This document shows, in pieces, positions 8,731 to 17,326 of a stretch of DNA of 64,000 bases. The position numbers and the translations under genes were made by a program. Numbering within the stretch: position 1 is the stretch's first letter; every line of letters begins with the position of its first letter. This stretch comes from Streptomyces showdoensis (lineage in GTDB: Bacteria > Actinomycetota > Actinomycetes > Streptomycetales > Streptomycetaceae). The stretch spans positions 328,001 through 392,000 of the forward strand of contig NZ_BAAAXG010000027.1 in NCBI RefSeq assembly GCF_039535475.1. Reading direction: 5' to 3'. The notes under the pieces are model-generated. The model did no database searches. It was not told the origin of the DNA and saw only the letters and a program-made list of their open reading frames with translations.

Positions 8731-10239
8731 GTGACTTCGTTGCGTACCACGAGTACCCCGCGCGCACGGATCAGAGGACTGGCCGTGGCGACCGCCGCCG
8801 CCGGACTGCTGGTCAGCCTGCTCGCCGCCGGACCCGCGGCCGCCACACCCGACCCCGGCGACGCCACGGCGCAGACGGCCGCCACCGCCGAACAGGCGTC
8901 CGAGGCCCGCGCCGCGATCGCCGCCGGGGAGATACCCGGCGTGGACGAGGTCGTCCACAGCCCCAACGTCGAACACCTCGTCAACATCCCGAAGGACGCC
9001 CTGAAGGGCATCAACTCGGACCTCGCCTTCCAGGGCAGGTACGCCTTCGCCGGCAACTACGACGGCTTCCGGATCTTCGACATCAGCAACCCGCGGTCGC
9101 CCAGGACCGTCGCCCAGGTGCTGTGCCCCGGTTCCCAGAACGACGTGTCCGTCTCCGGGAACCTGCTCTTCCTGTCCACCGACTCCTCGCGCAGCGACAA
9201 CTCCTGTGCCAGCGTTCCGCAGCCCGCCTCGGTGAAGGAATCCTGGGAGGGCATGAAGATCTTCGACATCAGCGACATCGCCAACCCGAGGTACGTCGCC
9301 TCCGTCGAGACCAACTGCGGTTCGCACACCCACACGATCGTGCCCAAGCGCAAGGACGTGTACATCTACGTCTCCTCGTACTCGCCCAACGCCGCCTTCC
9401 CCGACTGCCAGCCCCCGCACGACGGCATCTCGGTCATCAAGGTGCCGCGCAAGGCGCCGGAGCTGGCCAAGGTCGTCAACTTCCCGGTCCTCTTCCCCGG
9501 CGAGGGCCCGGACGGCGGCGGCAACCCCGGATCGCCCACCAACCCGGGCGTCTCCAAGACCACCGGCTGCCACGACCTGACCGTGCTGCCCAGCGAGGAC
9601 CTGGCCGCCGGCGCCTGCATGGGTGACGGCATCCTCTTCGACATCGAGGACCCGGAGCACCCCCGGGTCATCGACCGGGTCCAGGACAACGTCAACTTCG
9701 CGTTCTGGCACTCCGCGACCTTCAACCAGAAGGCGAACAAGGTCGTCTTCACCGACGAGCTCGGCGGCGGCGGCGCGGCCACCTGCAACGAGACCGTCGG
9801 CCCGAACCGCGGCGCGGACGGCATCTACGACATCGTCGGCAAGGGCGACAAGCGCAAGCTCGTCTTCCGCAGCTACTTCAAGATCCCGCGCCACCAGGCC
9901 GACACCGAGAACTGCGTCGCCCACAACGGCTCGCTGATCCCGGTCAAGGGCAAGGACATCATGGTCCAGGCCTGGTACCAGGGCGGCGTCTCCGTCTGGG
10001 ACTTCACCGACTCCCGCCGCCCGAAGGAGATCGCCTACTTCGAGCGCGGCCCGGTCTCCGCGACCACCCTGGCCACCGGCGGCTCCTGGTCCGCCTACTA
10101 CTACAACGGCTACATCTACTCGAACGACATCGCGAAGGGCTTCGACGTCCTGAAGCTCAGCGACAAGCGCACCGACAAGGCGGCACGGGTCCGGCTCGAC
10201 GAGCTGAACGTCCAGACCCAGCCGGACTACTTCGACTGA
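8731..10239 (+). CDS. secreted LVIVD-repeat beta-propeller protein
   Basis: 502 aa. A signal peptide of about 39 residues (RIRGLAVATAAAGLLVSLL, then AGPAAA) precedes a repeat domain. FRIFDISNPRSPRTV, MKIFDISDIANPRYV and GILFDIEDPEHPRVI are LVIVD-type blades. SHTHTIV, GCHDLTVL, FWHSATF and CVAHNGS give conserved His residues spaced around the propeller, and eight or so Cys residues suggest disulfides outside the cell. The GTG at 8731 follows GAGAGGA. It is divergent from the DUF305 lipoprotein with 149 nt between, and the two may act together outside the membrane. The biochemical role is unknown. Confidence 0.85.
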   Translation: MTSLRTTSTPRARIRGLAVATAAAGLLVSLLAAGPAAATPDPGDATAQTAATAEQASEARAAIAAGEIPGVDEVVHSPNVEHLVNIPKDALKGINSDLAFQGRYAFAGNYDGFRIFDISNPRSPRTVAQVLCPGSQNDVSVSGNLLFLSTDSSRSDNSCASVPQPASVKESWEGMKIFDISDIANPRYVASVETNCGSHTHTIVPKRKDVYIYVSSYSPNAAFPDCQPPHDGISVIKVPRKAPELAKVVNFPVLFPGEGPDGGGNPGSPTNPGVSKTTGCHDLTVLPSEDLAAGACMGDGILFDIEDPEHPRVIDRVQDNVNFAFWHSATFNQKANKVVFTDELGGGGAATCNETVGPNRGADGIYDIVGKGDKRKLVFRSYFKIPRHQADTENCVAHNGSLIPVKGKDIMVQAWYQGGVSVWDFTDSRRPKEIAYFERGPVSATTLATGGSWSAYYYNGYIYSNDIAKGFDVLKLSDKRTDKAARVRLDELNVQTQPDYFD

Positions 10240-10261
10240 CCGGCCCGGTCGCCCCGGCCGG

Positions 10262-10945
10262 CTACTCCGCCGGCTGCGAGGCCTGACGCGGTACCCGGGC
10301 CGACGGGTCCGGTAACGCCGTGCGCAACCCCGGCATGCCGTCGGGCGGACCCCCGCCCGGCGGCATGCCCTGCTCCCAGTCCAGTCCGTAGCGCTGGAAC
10401 AGCTCGGCGCGCAGCCGGGTCCGCGGCATCGGCGCCCCGGGCAGCAGCACGGCCACCACCGCGCCCATGAGCAGCGCCCGCAGCAGCGGATAGTCCGTGT
10501 CCACGTCCTCGGAGCCGTACCGGGTCACCGTGTCCCGCAGCAGCTCCGCGAGCCGCTGCTGCTCGGGACACCGCACGAAGCCCTCGGCCTGCAGGATGCC
10601 CGCCATGTGCGTCCGCATGAGCACCGGACGGTCCTCGGCGAGGCCCAGGATCGCGTCGATCGCCCGCGCGAGGCGCTCCCGGCCGTCCTCCGTGCGCGGC
10701 TCGCGCTCCAGCGCCTCCTCCAGCGTCAGGTGCATCAGCCGGTGCACCGCGGACTGCAGGAGCTGCCGCTTGCCGGGGAAGTAGTACGAGATGAGGCCAC
10801 GGGCCGAGCCCGCCCGGGAGGCGATGTCCGCGAGCGTCGTGGCCTCGTACCCGCGCTCGTCGACCAGCTCCACGGTCGCCTGCAGGAGCCGCTCACGGGA
10901 GCGCCGCCGAAGCTCTTCATTGACCTGTGCGCTACGCGGGGACAT
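10262..10945 (-). CDS. TetR-family transcriptional regulator
   Basis: 227 aa. The N-terminal HTH reads LLQATVELVDERGYEATTLADIASRAGSARGLISYYFPGKRQLLQSAV with the usual Y-Y-F recognition pattern. The ligand domain follows, and a proline-rich disordered tail ends it. The ATG at 10945 has CAGGAG 6 nt upstream. A perfect palindrome lies about 20 nt before the start, which suggests autoregulation. No divergent gene adjoins it; the LVIVD gene converges from the other side, so its target is unclear. Confidence 0.9.
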   Translation of the reverse strand: MSPRSAQVNEELRRRSRERLLQATVELVDERGYEATTLADIASRAGSARGLISYYFPGKRQLLQSAVHRLMHLTLEEALEREPRTEDGRERLARAIDAILGLAEDRPVLMRTHMAGILQAEGFVRCPEQQRLAELLRDTVTRYGSEDVDTDYPLLRALLMGAVVAVLLPGAPMPRTRLRAELFQRYGLDWEQGMPPGGGPPDGMPGLRTALPDPSARVPRQASQPAE

Positions 10946-10964
10946 GCTGGACTCCTGCGTTGAC

Positions 10965-10977
10965 TGGCTGGCAGCCA
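10965..10977. promoter_or_regulatory. candidate operator, perfect 6-1-6 palindrome
   Basis: TGGCTG-G-CAGCCA lies 20-32 nt upstream of the TetR start. It is next to a minus-strand TATATT box, so a bound repressor would cover the start of transcription. Confidence 0.55.
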
Positions 10978-11028
10978 ATATACTCAGCGCGTCCTGCCGT
11001 CGCGCCCTCGTGGCCGGAAGCGGGACAT

Positions 11029-11073
11029 GCCGTCTGTTCTGGGCGACGCGGGGGATCGTCCAGAACAGGCGGC
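11029..11073 (-). terminator. 18-bp hairpin directly after the PAP2 stop
   Basis: Bases 11029-11046 pair with 11056-11073 with two G-U type exceptions and a 9-nt loop. It begins two bases beyond the phosphatase stop codon on the minus strand. Confidence 0.75.
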
Positions 11074-11074
11074 T

Positions 11075-11749
11075 TCACTGCCCTTCTCCCATTCTGCTCC
11101 CGGTGTCCGCCCCCGGAGCCGCGCCCCTTCTCCGCTCCGCCGCGCGGTACGTGAGGATCGCCACGGCCACGCAGGTCCAGCCGAAGAGCCAGCCGCCCAC
11201 CACGTCGGACGGCCAGTGCACGCCCAGGTACACCCGGGTCCAGCCGACCCCGACGACCGACACCACGGCCGCCCCGGTGAGCGTGCCCCAGCCCCGCCGG
11301 CCCTCGTACCAGTGCAGCGCCAGCACCCAGAGCAGCAGCCCGCAGGTGACGGTGGCCGTCATGGCGTGGCCGGAGGGGAACGCGGAGTAGTTCGCGGAGT
11401 CCACCGGATCCGGCCAGCTGGGCCGCTCCCGTCCCACCGCCGCCTTCAGGCCCTGCTGGAGGCCCACGGTGAGCAGGCTGGTGCCCGCGACCCACAGCGC
11501 GAGCAGCCGCTCGCGCCGCCACCACAGCCACCCCACGGTGACGGCGGCCAGCGCGCGCATGGTCCACGGGTCCCAGACCCAGTCGCTCAGGATCCGGTTG
11601 AGATGGGTCAGCCCCGGCTCGGCGACGGCACTGCGGTGCAGGGCCTCGGCGATGTCCCGGTCCAACGAGAGCAGCGGGGGCCACCCCACGGCCACCAGGA
11701 CGAGCAGCAGCACGGCCAGGGCGCCGGAGACGGCGGCGGAGATGCGCAT
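11075..11749 (-). CDS. PAP2 superfamily membrane phosphatase
   Basis: 224 aa with about five or six hydrophobic segments. The three PAP2 signature blocks are intact: KAAVGRERP, FPSGHAMTA with the catalytic His, and TRVYLGVHWPSD with the second His and Asp. This family dephosphorylates lipid phosphates such as phosphatidate or undecaprenyl pyrophosphate at the outer face of the membrane. The C-terminal 15 residues are polar. A CAGGAT box lies 7 nt before the ATG and no Shine-Dalgarno is visible, so it may be leaderless. It sits upstream of TetR on the same strand but is separated from it by a strong hairpin. Confidence 0.88.
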   Translation of the reverse strand: MRISAAVSGALAVLLLVLVAVGWPPLLSLDRDIAEALHRSAVAEPGLTHLNRILSDWVWDPWTMRALAAVTVGWLWWRRERLLALWVAGTSLLTVGLQQGLKAAVGRERPSWPDPVDSANYSAFPSGHAMTATVTCGLLLWVLALHWYEGRRGWGTLTGAAVVSVVGVGWTRVYLGVHWPSDVVGGWLFGWTCVAVAILTYRAAERRRGAAPGADTGSRMGEGQ

Positions 11750-11804
11750 GGGCCCGATCCTGCCCGACGCCCCACCGGAGCCGTGCGACCGCCCCCGCGG
11801 TCGG

Positions 11805-12743
11805 CTACCCGAGCGCCCTCAGCGCGGGCACGAAGGCCACCAGCACCGGGACCACCGGGACCAGGGCGGCCGCGGCCGTCAGCCGGAGCCGACGGGCCGC
11901 CGTGAGGCGCGGGGCGGCGGCCAGCAGCCGGTCGACGCGCTGCGGGAGTCCCGCGTCCGGGGCCGGTCCGGGGCCGAACACCCCGCGGTCCTCGTTGAGT
12001 TCGACCAGGGCGAGCGCGATCGTCAGCCGGCCGAAGCGACGCGAGGCCACGTCGTCCGCCGCCAGCTCCACCAGCCGGTGCATCTCGCCGCGGAAGGCCG
12101 CGAAGACCGGCACCCCCGGGAAGCCGTCGGCCAGCGCCGCCGAGCAGTGCAGCAGCCAGTCGTGCCGCGCCCGGGCGTGTCCCTGCTCGTGCGCGAGGAC
12201 CGCGTCGAGCTGCCGGCCCTTCAGCCGGCGCAGCGCCCCCGTGGTGATGACCAGGCGCGGCGTCCCGCCCGGCAGCCACCAGGCGTCGGCGCGCTCGCCC
12301 TCCAGGATCACCACGCGCTCGCCGTCCGTGGCCTCCTCGCCCGGCAACAGCGGCGCCCGCACCAGCAGTTCGCAGCGGCGCTGCCTGCGACGGGCCCGCG
12401 CGCGGCCGATCTCGCGGCCCAGCATCGCGCCGGTCCACAGCCCGCCGGCCGCGAGCAGCACGGCGAGCACCGCGGACCAGGGCCGGCTGGCGCCCAGCTC
12501 GTACGCCTCGACGACGGCGTGCGGGGCGGGCGCGAAGACCTGGCCGCGCACGGCCTGCCAGGCCGCGGCCGCGCTGAACGTCATCGACAGCGCGAAGCTC
12601 AGCAGCACCGCCGCCACCACGCACTGCCACACCCAGAGCGCCACCACGGGTTCCCGCTCCGCCCAGTCGGCCCGCGACAGGAGCCGCGGGGCCACGACGG
12701 CGGTCAGGACGCCGAGCGCGAGCAGCGCGAGGGAGACCAACAT
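11805..12743 (-). CDS. M56/M48-type integral membrane metallopeptidase
   Basis: 312 aa. Three hydrophobic segments come first, then a soluble zinc-peptidase part with VLAHEQGHARARHDWL (HExxH) and the downstream VELAADDVASRR, which supplies the third zinc ligand region. A final hydrophobic helix ends it. This is the BlaR1/MecR1-like peptidase M56 architecture without the penicillin-sensing domain, common in actinobacteria and usually paired with a BlaI-type repressor; no BlaI gene is visible here. It may belong to the same transcription direction as the DUF5134 gene upstream (about 98 nt apart). A TAGGCT box 6 nt from the ATG suggests its own leaderless promoter. Confidence 0.88.
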   Translation of the reverse strand: MLVSLALLALGVLTAVVAPRLLSRADWAEREPVVALWVWQCVVAAVLLSFALSMTFSAAAAWQAVRGQVFAPAPHAVVEAYELGASRPWSAVLAVLLAAGGLWTGAMLGREIGRARARRRQRRCELLVRAPLLPGEEATDGERVVILEGERADAWWLPGGTPRLVITTGALRRLKGRQLDAVLAHEQGHARARHDWLLHCSAALADGFPGVPVFAAFRGEMHRLVELAADDVASRRFGRLTIALALVELNEDRGVFGPGPAPDAGLPQRVDRLLAAAPRLTAARRLRLTAAAALVPVVPVLVAFVPALRALG

Positions 12744-12749
12744 GGCGCC

Positions 12750-12755
12750 AGCCTA
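12750..12755 (-). promoter_or_regulatory. TAGGCT -10 box for a leaderless start
   Basis: Minus-strand TAGGCT lies 6 nt before the M56 peptidase ATG at 12743, with no Shine-Dalgarno between. Confidence 0.5.
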
Positions 12756-12841
12756 TGAGCCGGTACCACGCGGGGGTATGCCCTTGCCGATCAAGTGACG
12801 CACGCCACGTTTACCCCCGCACCGCCCGCCCCGCGGTCCCC

Positions 12842-13423
12842 TCAGAGGGTGAGGAGCATCGCCAGCATCGCGAGCGCCATCGACAGCCGGCACACCAGCA
12901 GCAGCTCCGGCCCGGCCGCCCGCCCCGCGCCGCCCGCCCGCGCCGCACCGGCGGCGCCCGCCGGCACCGCCACCGGCACCAGCCGCGTCCCCGACCGCAG
13001 CACGTACACCCCGAAGTAGGCGAGCAGCGCTCCCGTCAGCAGGGGGACGCCCGCGGTGCCCGCGGCCCCGTGCCCCGCGTGCGCCCCCGCACCGGGCGCC
13101 GCGACCATCGCCACGGCCATGTAGACCATCGCCAGCGAGCCGACCAGATGGTGCAGATGGTGACCGCCCCGCCGCAGGGCGCCGAGCAGGCCCGCCAGGG
13201 CCGCGAGCCCGAACACCCCCGCGTACAGCACGAGCACCCACTCCGGCGGGGCCACCACCGTCGCGGGCAGTGCCATCGCCGCCATCCCGAAGCCCATCAC
13301 GGCCTCGCCCGCGGCGGCCCGGCGCTCCTCCCCGGAGCCGCGCCGCACGCGCCGCAGGCAGTACGCCCCGCCGGCCGCGCACACCAGCACGAGCAGCCAG
13401 CCGGACAGAGCCGGTCCCTGCAC
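12842..13423 (-). CDS. DUF5134 membrane protein
   Basis: About 193 aa, five or six hydrophobic segments. The sequence blocks GEAVMGFGMAAMALPATVV, APPEWVLVLYAGVFGLAAL and HHLHHLVGSLAMVYMAVAM match the actinobacterial DUF5134 family, with a conserved His cluster at the membrane edge. Its function is unknown; a metal or heme role has been suggested by the His residues but is not shown. I chose the GTG at 13423 because GAGGAGG lies 8 nt upstream; the ATG at 13471 would add 16 residues. It is upstream of the M56 peptidase on the same strand. Confidence 0.8.
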   Translation of the reverse strand: MQGPALSGWLLVLVCAAGGAYCLRRVRRGSGEERRAAAGEAVMGFGMAAMALPATVVAPPEWVLVLYAGVFGLAALAGLLGALRRGGHHLHHLVGSLAMVYMAVAMVAAPGAGAHAGHGAAGTAGVPLLTGALLAYFGVYVLRSGTRLVPVAVPAGAAGAARAGGAGRAAGPELLLVCRLSMALAMLAMLLTL

Positions 13424-13602
13424 GACGGACCCCTCCTCGCCGACCGCTGACCCTCCCGACCCCGAGTGCATGCCCGGCCCCCGGCGCGGCTACGCGGGCG
13501 CAGAGGCGCGCACGGGTGTACAAGGGGGAGTGCGGGGCGCGCGTTAGGCTCGGGGCGATCGCGTCCGCCGATCGCCCGCGCCCGAGGGGAGCCCCGCACA
13601 CC

Positions 13603-14154
13603 ATGGACACCGCCGAGTCCCAGCACACCGGCAGCATCACCTACCGCGACGCCGTGACGGACGACGTCCCGGCGCTCGTCCCGCTCGTCGAGTCGGCCTA
13701 CCGGGGCGACTCCAGCCGGGCCGGCTGGACCACCGAGGCGGACATCCTGCAGGGGCAGCGCACCGACGCCGAGGGCGTCGAGGCGGTCATCTCCACCCCG
13801 GGCAGCCGGCTGATGGTGGTCGAGCGCGACGGCGAGCTGCTCGCCTGCTGCCAGCTCGAACACCGCGGCGAGGCCGCCTACTTCGGCATGTTCGCGGTCC
13901 GCCCGGAGCTCCAGGGCGCGGGCCTCGGCCGGCAGATCATCGCCGAGGCGGAGCGCCGCGTGCGCGAGCTGTGGGACGTGCGCGAGATGCACATGACCGT
14001 CATCTCGGTCCGCGAGGAGCTCATCGCCTGGTACGAGCGGCGCGGCTACCGCCGGACCGGCCGGATGACCCCCTTCCCGTACGGCGACGAGCGCTTCGGC
14101 CTGCCGCAGCGCGACGACCTGCAGTTCGAGCTGCTGGTCAAGGAACTCGTCTGA
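13603..14154 (+). CDS. GNAT-family N-acetyltransferase
   Basis: 183 aa. The GNAT core is clear: ITYRDAVTDDVPALVPLV at the start, AAYFGMFAVRPELQGAGLGRQIIAEAE as the acetyl-CoA binding motif A (Q-x-x-G-x-G), and LIAWYERRGYRRTGR as motif B. It would transfer an acetyl group from acetyl-CoA to an amine; the substrate cannot be told. The ATG at 13603 follows GAGGGGA. A TAGGCT box about 60 nt upstream is a possible promoter. The GDPD gene converges on it with a 28-nt gap. Confidence 0.85.
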   Translation: MDTAESQHTGSITYRDAVTDDVPALVPLVESAYRGDSSRAGWTTEADILQGQRTDAEGVEAVISTPGSRLMVVERDGELLACCQLEHRGEAAYFGMFAVRPELQGAGLGRQIIAEAERRVRELWDVREMHMTVISVREELIAWYERRGYRRTGRMTPFPYGDERFGLPQRDDLQFELLVKELV

Positions 14155-14182
14155 CGCCGAGGTCTCCCGCGGGCGCCCGCCC

Positions 14183-14866
14183 TCACGCCGTGGAGCGCCC
14201 CGCGCTCCGGATCTCGGGGCGGTCGGTCGTCACGCCGTCGAGCCCCAGGGCGCGCGCCAGCCTCAGGTCGTCCTGGGTGTTCACCACCCACCCCGTGACC
14301 CGCAGGCCTTCCGCGTGCGCCCGCTCGACGGTGTCCTGGGTGAGGTGCCGGATGTTGAGGACGAGCGCGCCGGCGCCGACCGCGAGCGCGCGCGGCACCA
14401 CGTCGGCCTGACGCCGGTCGGCGACCAGGGCCGTGCGCACCCCGGGGACGAGGACGGCCACCTCGGCGAGGGCCTCGTCGTGGAACGAGAGCACCTCCAC
14501 CCGCCTGATCAGGTCGCGGGCGCGGATCACCCCCGCGAGGGTCCGGGCGGCCGCGACGTCCTTGATCTCCGCCTGGAGGGGCGCGGCGACCGCGTCCAGG
14601 ACCTCCTCGAAGACGGGCACCCGCTCGCCCCGGCCCGCGTCGAGCTCGCGCAGCTCGGCGAGGGTCTTCTCGGCGATCGGCCCCGTGCCGTCGGTGGTGC
14701 GGTCCACCTCCGCGTCGTGCATGACGACCAGGGCGCCGTCCTTGCTCAGATGGAGGTCCAGCTCGATGACGTCCAGCCCGTCCCGCTCGGCCCGGACGAA
14801 GGAGCGCAGGGTGTTCTCGGGCTCGACGCCCATGACCCCGCGATGACCGATGGTGAGGAAACTCAA
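14183..14866 (-). CDS. glycerophosphodiester phosphodiesterase
   Basis: About 227 aa, the length of cytosolic GDPDs, which hydrolyse glycerophosphodiesters to glycerol-3-phosphate and an alcohol. GHRGVMGVEPENTLRSF (catalytic His-Arg and Glu-Asn), IELDLHLSKDGALVVMHD (metal-binding Glu-Asp and catalytic His), LQAEIKD and the terminal GLDGVTTDRPE are the family blocks. There is no signal peptide. The TTG at 14866 is the first plausible start after a TAGGCT box at 14929-14934; no ATG or GTG lies between in this frame. It stands alone and converges with the GNAT gene. Confidence 0.88.
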   Translation of the reverse strand: MSFLTIGHRGVMGVEPENTLRSFVRAERDGLDVIELDLHLSKDGALVVMHDAEVDRTTDGTGPIAEKTLAELRELDAGRGERVPVFEEVLDAVAAPLQAEIKDVAAARTLAGVIRARDLIRRVEVLSFHDEALAEVAVLVPGVRTALVADRRQADVVPRALAVGAGALVLNIRHLTQDTVERAHAEGLRVTGWVVNTQDDLRLARALGLDGVTTDRPEIRSAGRSTA

Positions 14867-14928
14867 GATCTTCTCGCTTCCGTCGAGGACCGGACCGGCT
14901 CCGCCGTGCCCGGTGCGGCTCGCGACGC

Positions 14929-14934
14929 AGCCTA
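14929..14934 (-). promoter_or_regulatory. TAGGCT -10 box upstream of the GDPD gene
   Basis: Minus-strand TAGGCT lies about 62 nt before the chosen TTG. Its position supports the shorter form of the protein. Confidence 0.4.
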
Positions 14935-15122
14935 GTCGCCGGGCCACCAACCGGAAGCGGCCCCGCGGAACACCGCATTTCTCGCCCGCCTTCCCCGTGT
15001 GACAGGAAAAAGAGCGGTCGGACGGGGGGTTCGACAGGAGAATTTCCCTTGCCCCTCTTGTGGGAGGGCGCCGCCGATGGTTACGGTGGCTTGACGCAAG
15101 GTTCTCCTGTGGAGGAAGAGGC

Positions 15123-16529
15123 ATGACGGAAATTCTTGTGCAGGACGTGACCGGTGGGGGGATATCCGCCGACGCACCCGTGGTCGACCACCCTGCCTGG
15201 CCCGAGCTCAAGAATGCCGTGGAGGAGCTCCGCCCCTGGCAGAGCGCGGACGGCTCGATCGACTTCCGGGCCGAGGGCGCGCCCGCGCTGGCGCTCGCCG
15301 AGCAGACCGTCGAGCGCATCATCGCCGCGGTCGAGAAGCTCTCCCCGCTGGTCCCGCACGACGCGGCCTACCACCGCGCGCTCGTCGCCGACCTGCGCAA
15401 GTGGGCCGAGGGCGGCTTCGCGGTCCCCGACTTCCTCGACGCGCTGCTGGCCTTCCAGCCGGCCGCCGACCGCGTGGACGGGCTCCAGCACCTCGTGCTC
15501 TTCCCGATGTACACGCAGAACGGCAACCCGGACCGCAACTTCGAGGCCGTCGTGCTGCGCATGGTGTGGCCGGAGTGGCTCTCCGAGCTGGAGGCCACCC
15601 GCTACGACAACCCGCTGTTCTGCGGCATCGCCTTCGAGGACTTCACCGCCGGGTACGACACGAACTCGGCCGTCCTGTTCCCGGAGACCATCGCCGTCCG
15701 CGAGGCCCCCGAGCGCTTCAGCTGGGGCGGCATCTTCTGCGACCGCGAGGCCGCCCGCTTCCGCAAGGTCACCGAGGCCGCCGTCGACACCCTGGGCATC
15801 GAGCTGCCCGAGGACATCGCCGCCATGGTCCAGGACCAGGACCGCTGCGAGAAGGCCTTCGTCCTGTGGGACATGGTCCACGACCGCACCCACAGCCACG
15901 GCGACCTGCCGTTCGACCCCTTCATGATCAAGCAGCGCCAGCCGTTCTGGATGTACGGCCTGGAGGAGCTGCGCTGCGACCTCACCGCCTTCAAGGAGGC
16001 CGTGAAGCTGGAGGCCGAGGGCAACGAGCACGGCCGTGACGTGCAGTACGCGGTCCTCTTCGACCGCATGTTCCGCTTCCCGCTCTCCGGTGACCGCAAC
16101 CGCAACTACGACGGTCTCGGCGGCCAGCTGCTCTTCGCGTACCTCCACAAGCACGACGTGGTGCGCTGGACCGACAACACGCTGAAGATCGACTGGAAGC
16201 GTGCCCCCGAGGTCACCAACCGGCTCTGCGGCGAGATCGAGCAGCTCTACCGCGACGGCATCGACCGCCCGAAGCTGGTCCACTGGTTCAAGGCGTACGA
16301 GCTGGTCTCCACCTACCTCGCGCCCCACCCCGGCTCCACCTGGGCCAAGGGCCCCGACGCCCTCGACCTGAGCCTCCCGCCCCGCAAGCTGGTCGACGAC
16401 GTGCTTCCGGACGAGTTTCCGCTCAGCATGTTCTATGAGGCCCTCGCCAAGAAGCTCAAGAGCGTGATCGCCGCCACCAAGGGCATCACCGCCGCGAACG
16501 CTTCGGACGCCGAGCGGGCCGCCGCGTGA
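15123..16529 (+). CDS. DUF6421 family protein
   Basis: 468 aa, soluble, no signal peptide, rich in aromatic and acidic residues. It matches what I know of the actinobacterial DUF6421 family, with no established function. Two blocks stand out: MVHDRTHSHGD (His253, Asp254, His257, His259) and, about 25 residues later, YGLEELRCDLTAF (Glu281, Glu282). The order and spacing recall a zinc-peptidase-like site but do not match HExxH exactly. GGAGGAAGAGG precedes the ATG. It is the first gene of a tight three-gene operon with an SDR and a threonine aldolase, which implies a shared pathway. Confidence 0.8.
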   Translation: MTEILVQDVTGGGISADAPVVDHPAWPELKNAVEELRPWQSADGSIDFRAEGAPALALAEQTVERIIAAVEKLSPLVPHDAAYHRALVADLRKWAEGGFAVPDFLDALLAFQPAADRVDGLQHLVLFPMYTQNGNPDRNFEAVVLRMVWPEWLSELEATRYDNPLFCGIAFEDFTAGYDTNSAVLFPETIAVREAPERFSWGGIFCDREAARFRKVTEAAVDTLGIELPEDIAAMVQDQDRCEKAFVLWDMVHDRTHSHGDLPFDPFMIKQRQPFWMYGLEELRCDLTAFKEAVKLEAEGNEHGRDVQYAVLFDRMFRFPLSGDRNRNYDGLGGQLLFAYLHKHDVVRWTDNTLKIDWKRAPEVTNRLCGEIEQLYRDGIDRPKLVHWFKAYELVSTYLAPHPGSTWAKGPDALDLSLPPRKLVDDVLPDEFPLSMFYEALAKKLKSVIAATKGITAANASDAERAAA

Positions 16530-16564
16530 GCGCAGGTACCGAGCAGACGGAGGAGGCGGCGCCC

Positions 16565-17326
16565 ATGAACGCCAACGGAAACGGTGGGCCGCTCGACGGC
16601 GCCGTCATCGCCGTCGCGGGAGCGGCCGGCCCCGCCGGCCGGGCGACCCTCATGCGCCTCGCCGAGGCCGGCGCCACCGTGGTCGGCTCCGACGCCGACC
16701 CGGCGCGCCTCGCGGAGGCAGTGGACGCCGCCCGCTACGCCCACGGCGGCGCGCGGGTCGTCGGCGACACGGTCGACCTCCTCGACCTCGCCGCCACCAA
16801 GGAGTGGGCGGAGAAGACCGAGAAGGAGTTCGGCCGGATCGACGGTCTGGTCCACCTGGTCGGCGGCTGGCGCGGCAGCCAGTCCTTCGTCGAGACCGAC
16901 CTCAAGGACTGGGACTTCCTGGAGAAGCTCCTCGTCCGCACGGTCCAGCACACCTCGCTGGCCTTCCACGACGGGCTGCTGCGCAGCGGCGGCCGCGGCC
17001 GCTACGCCCTGATCAGCCAGGTCGGCGCGCACAAGCCGGTCGCCAACAACGCCGCGTACAACGCCGGCAAGGCGGCCGCCGAGGCGTGGACCCTCGCCAT
17101 GGCGGACTCCTTCCGCAAGGCGGGGGGCGACGAGGGCGCCCAGGCCGCGGCTGCGATCCTGGTGATCAAGGCACTGGTGCACGACGCCATGCGCGCCGAA
17201 CGCCCCAATGCGAAGTTCGCGGGCTTCACCGACGTCAAGGACCTGGCCGACGCCGTCGCCGGACTCTGGGACCGGCCCGCACAGGAAGTGAATGGACAGC
17301 GCCTGTGGCTGACCCCCAAGCCGTGA
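16565..17326 (+). CDS. SDR-family NAD(P)-dependent oxidoreductase
   Basis: 253 aa Rossmann protein. The nucleotide loop is AVAGAAGPAGRATLMRLAEAGATVVGSD, a variant of GxxxGxG. LVHLVGGWRG replaces the usual NNAG block, and YALISQVGAHKPVANNAAYNAGKAA gives Ser and the YxxxK pair. It reduces or oxidises an alcohol/carbonyl that cannot be identified. The ATG at 16565 has GGAGGAGG 9 nt upstream. A GTG at 16526 overlaps the DUF6421 stop (GTGA) and is the alternative start. The altered N-A-A-G block may signal an unusual cofactor or substrate pocket. Confidence 0.85.
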   Translation: MNANGNGGPLDGAVIAVAGAAGPAGRATLMRLAEAGATVVGSDADPARLAEAVDAARYAHGGARVVGDTVDLLDLAATKEWAEKTEKEFGRIDGLVHLVGGWRGSQSFVETDLKDWDFLEKLLVRTVQHTSLAFHDGLLRSGGRGRYALISQVGAHKPVANNAAYNAGKAAAEAWTLAMADSFRKAGGDEGAQAAAAILVIKALVHDAMRAERPNAKFAGFTDVKDLADAVAGLWDRPAQEVNGQRLWLTPKP

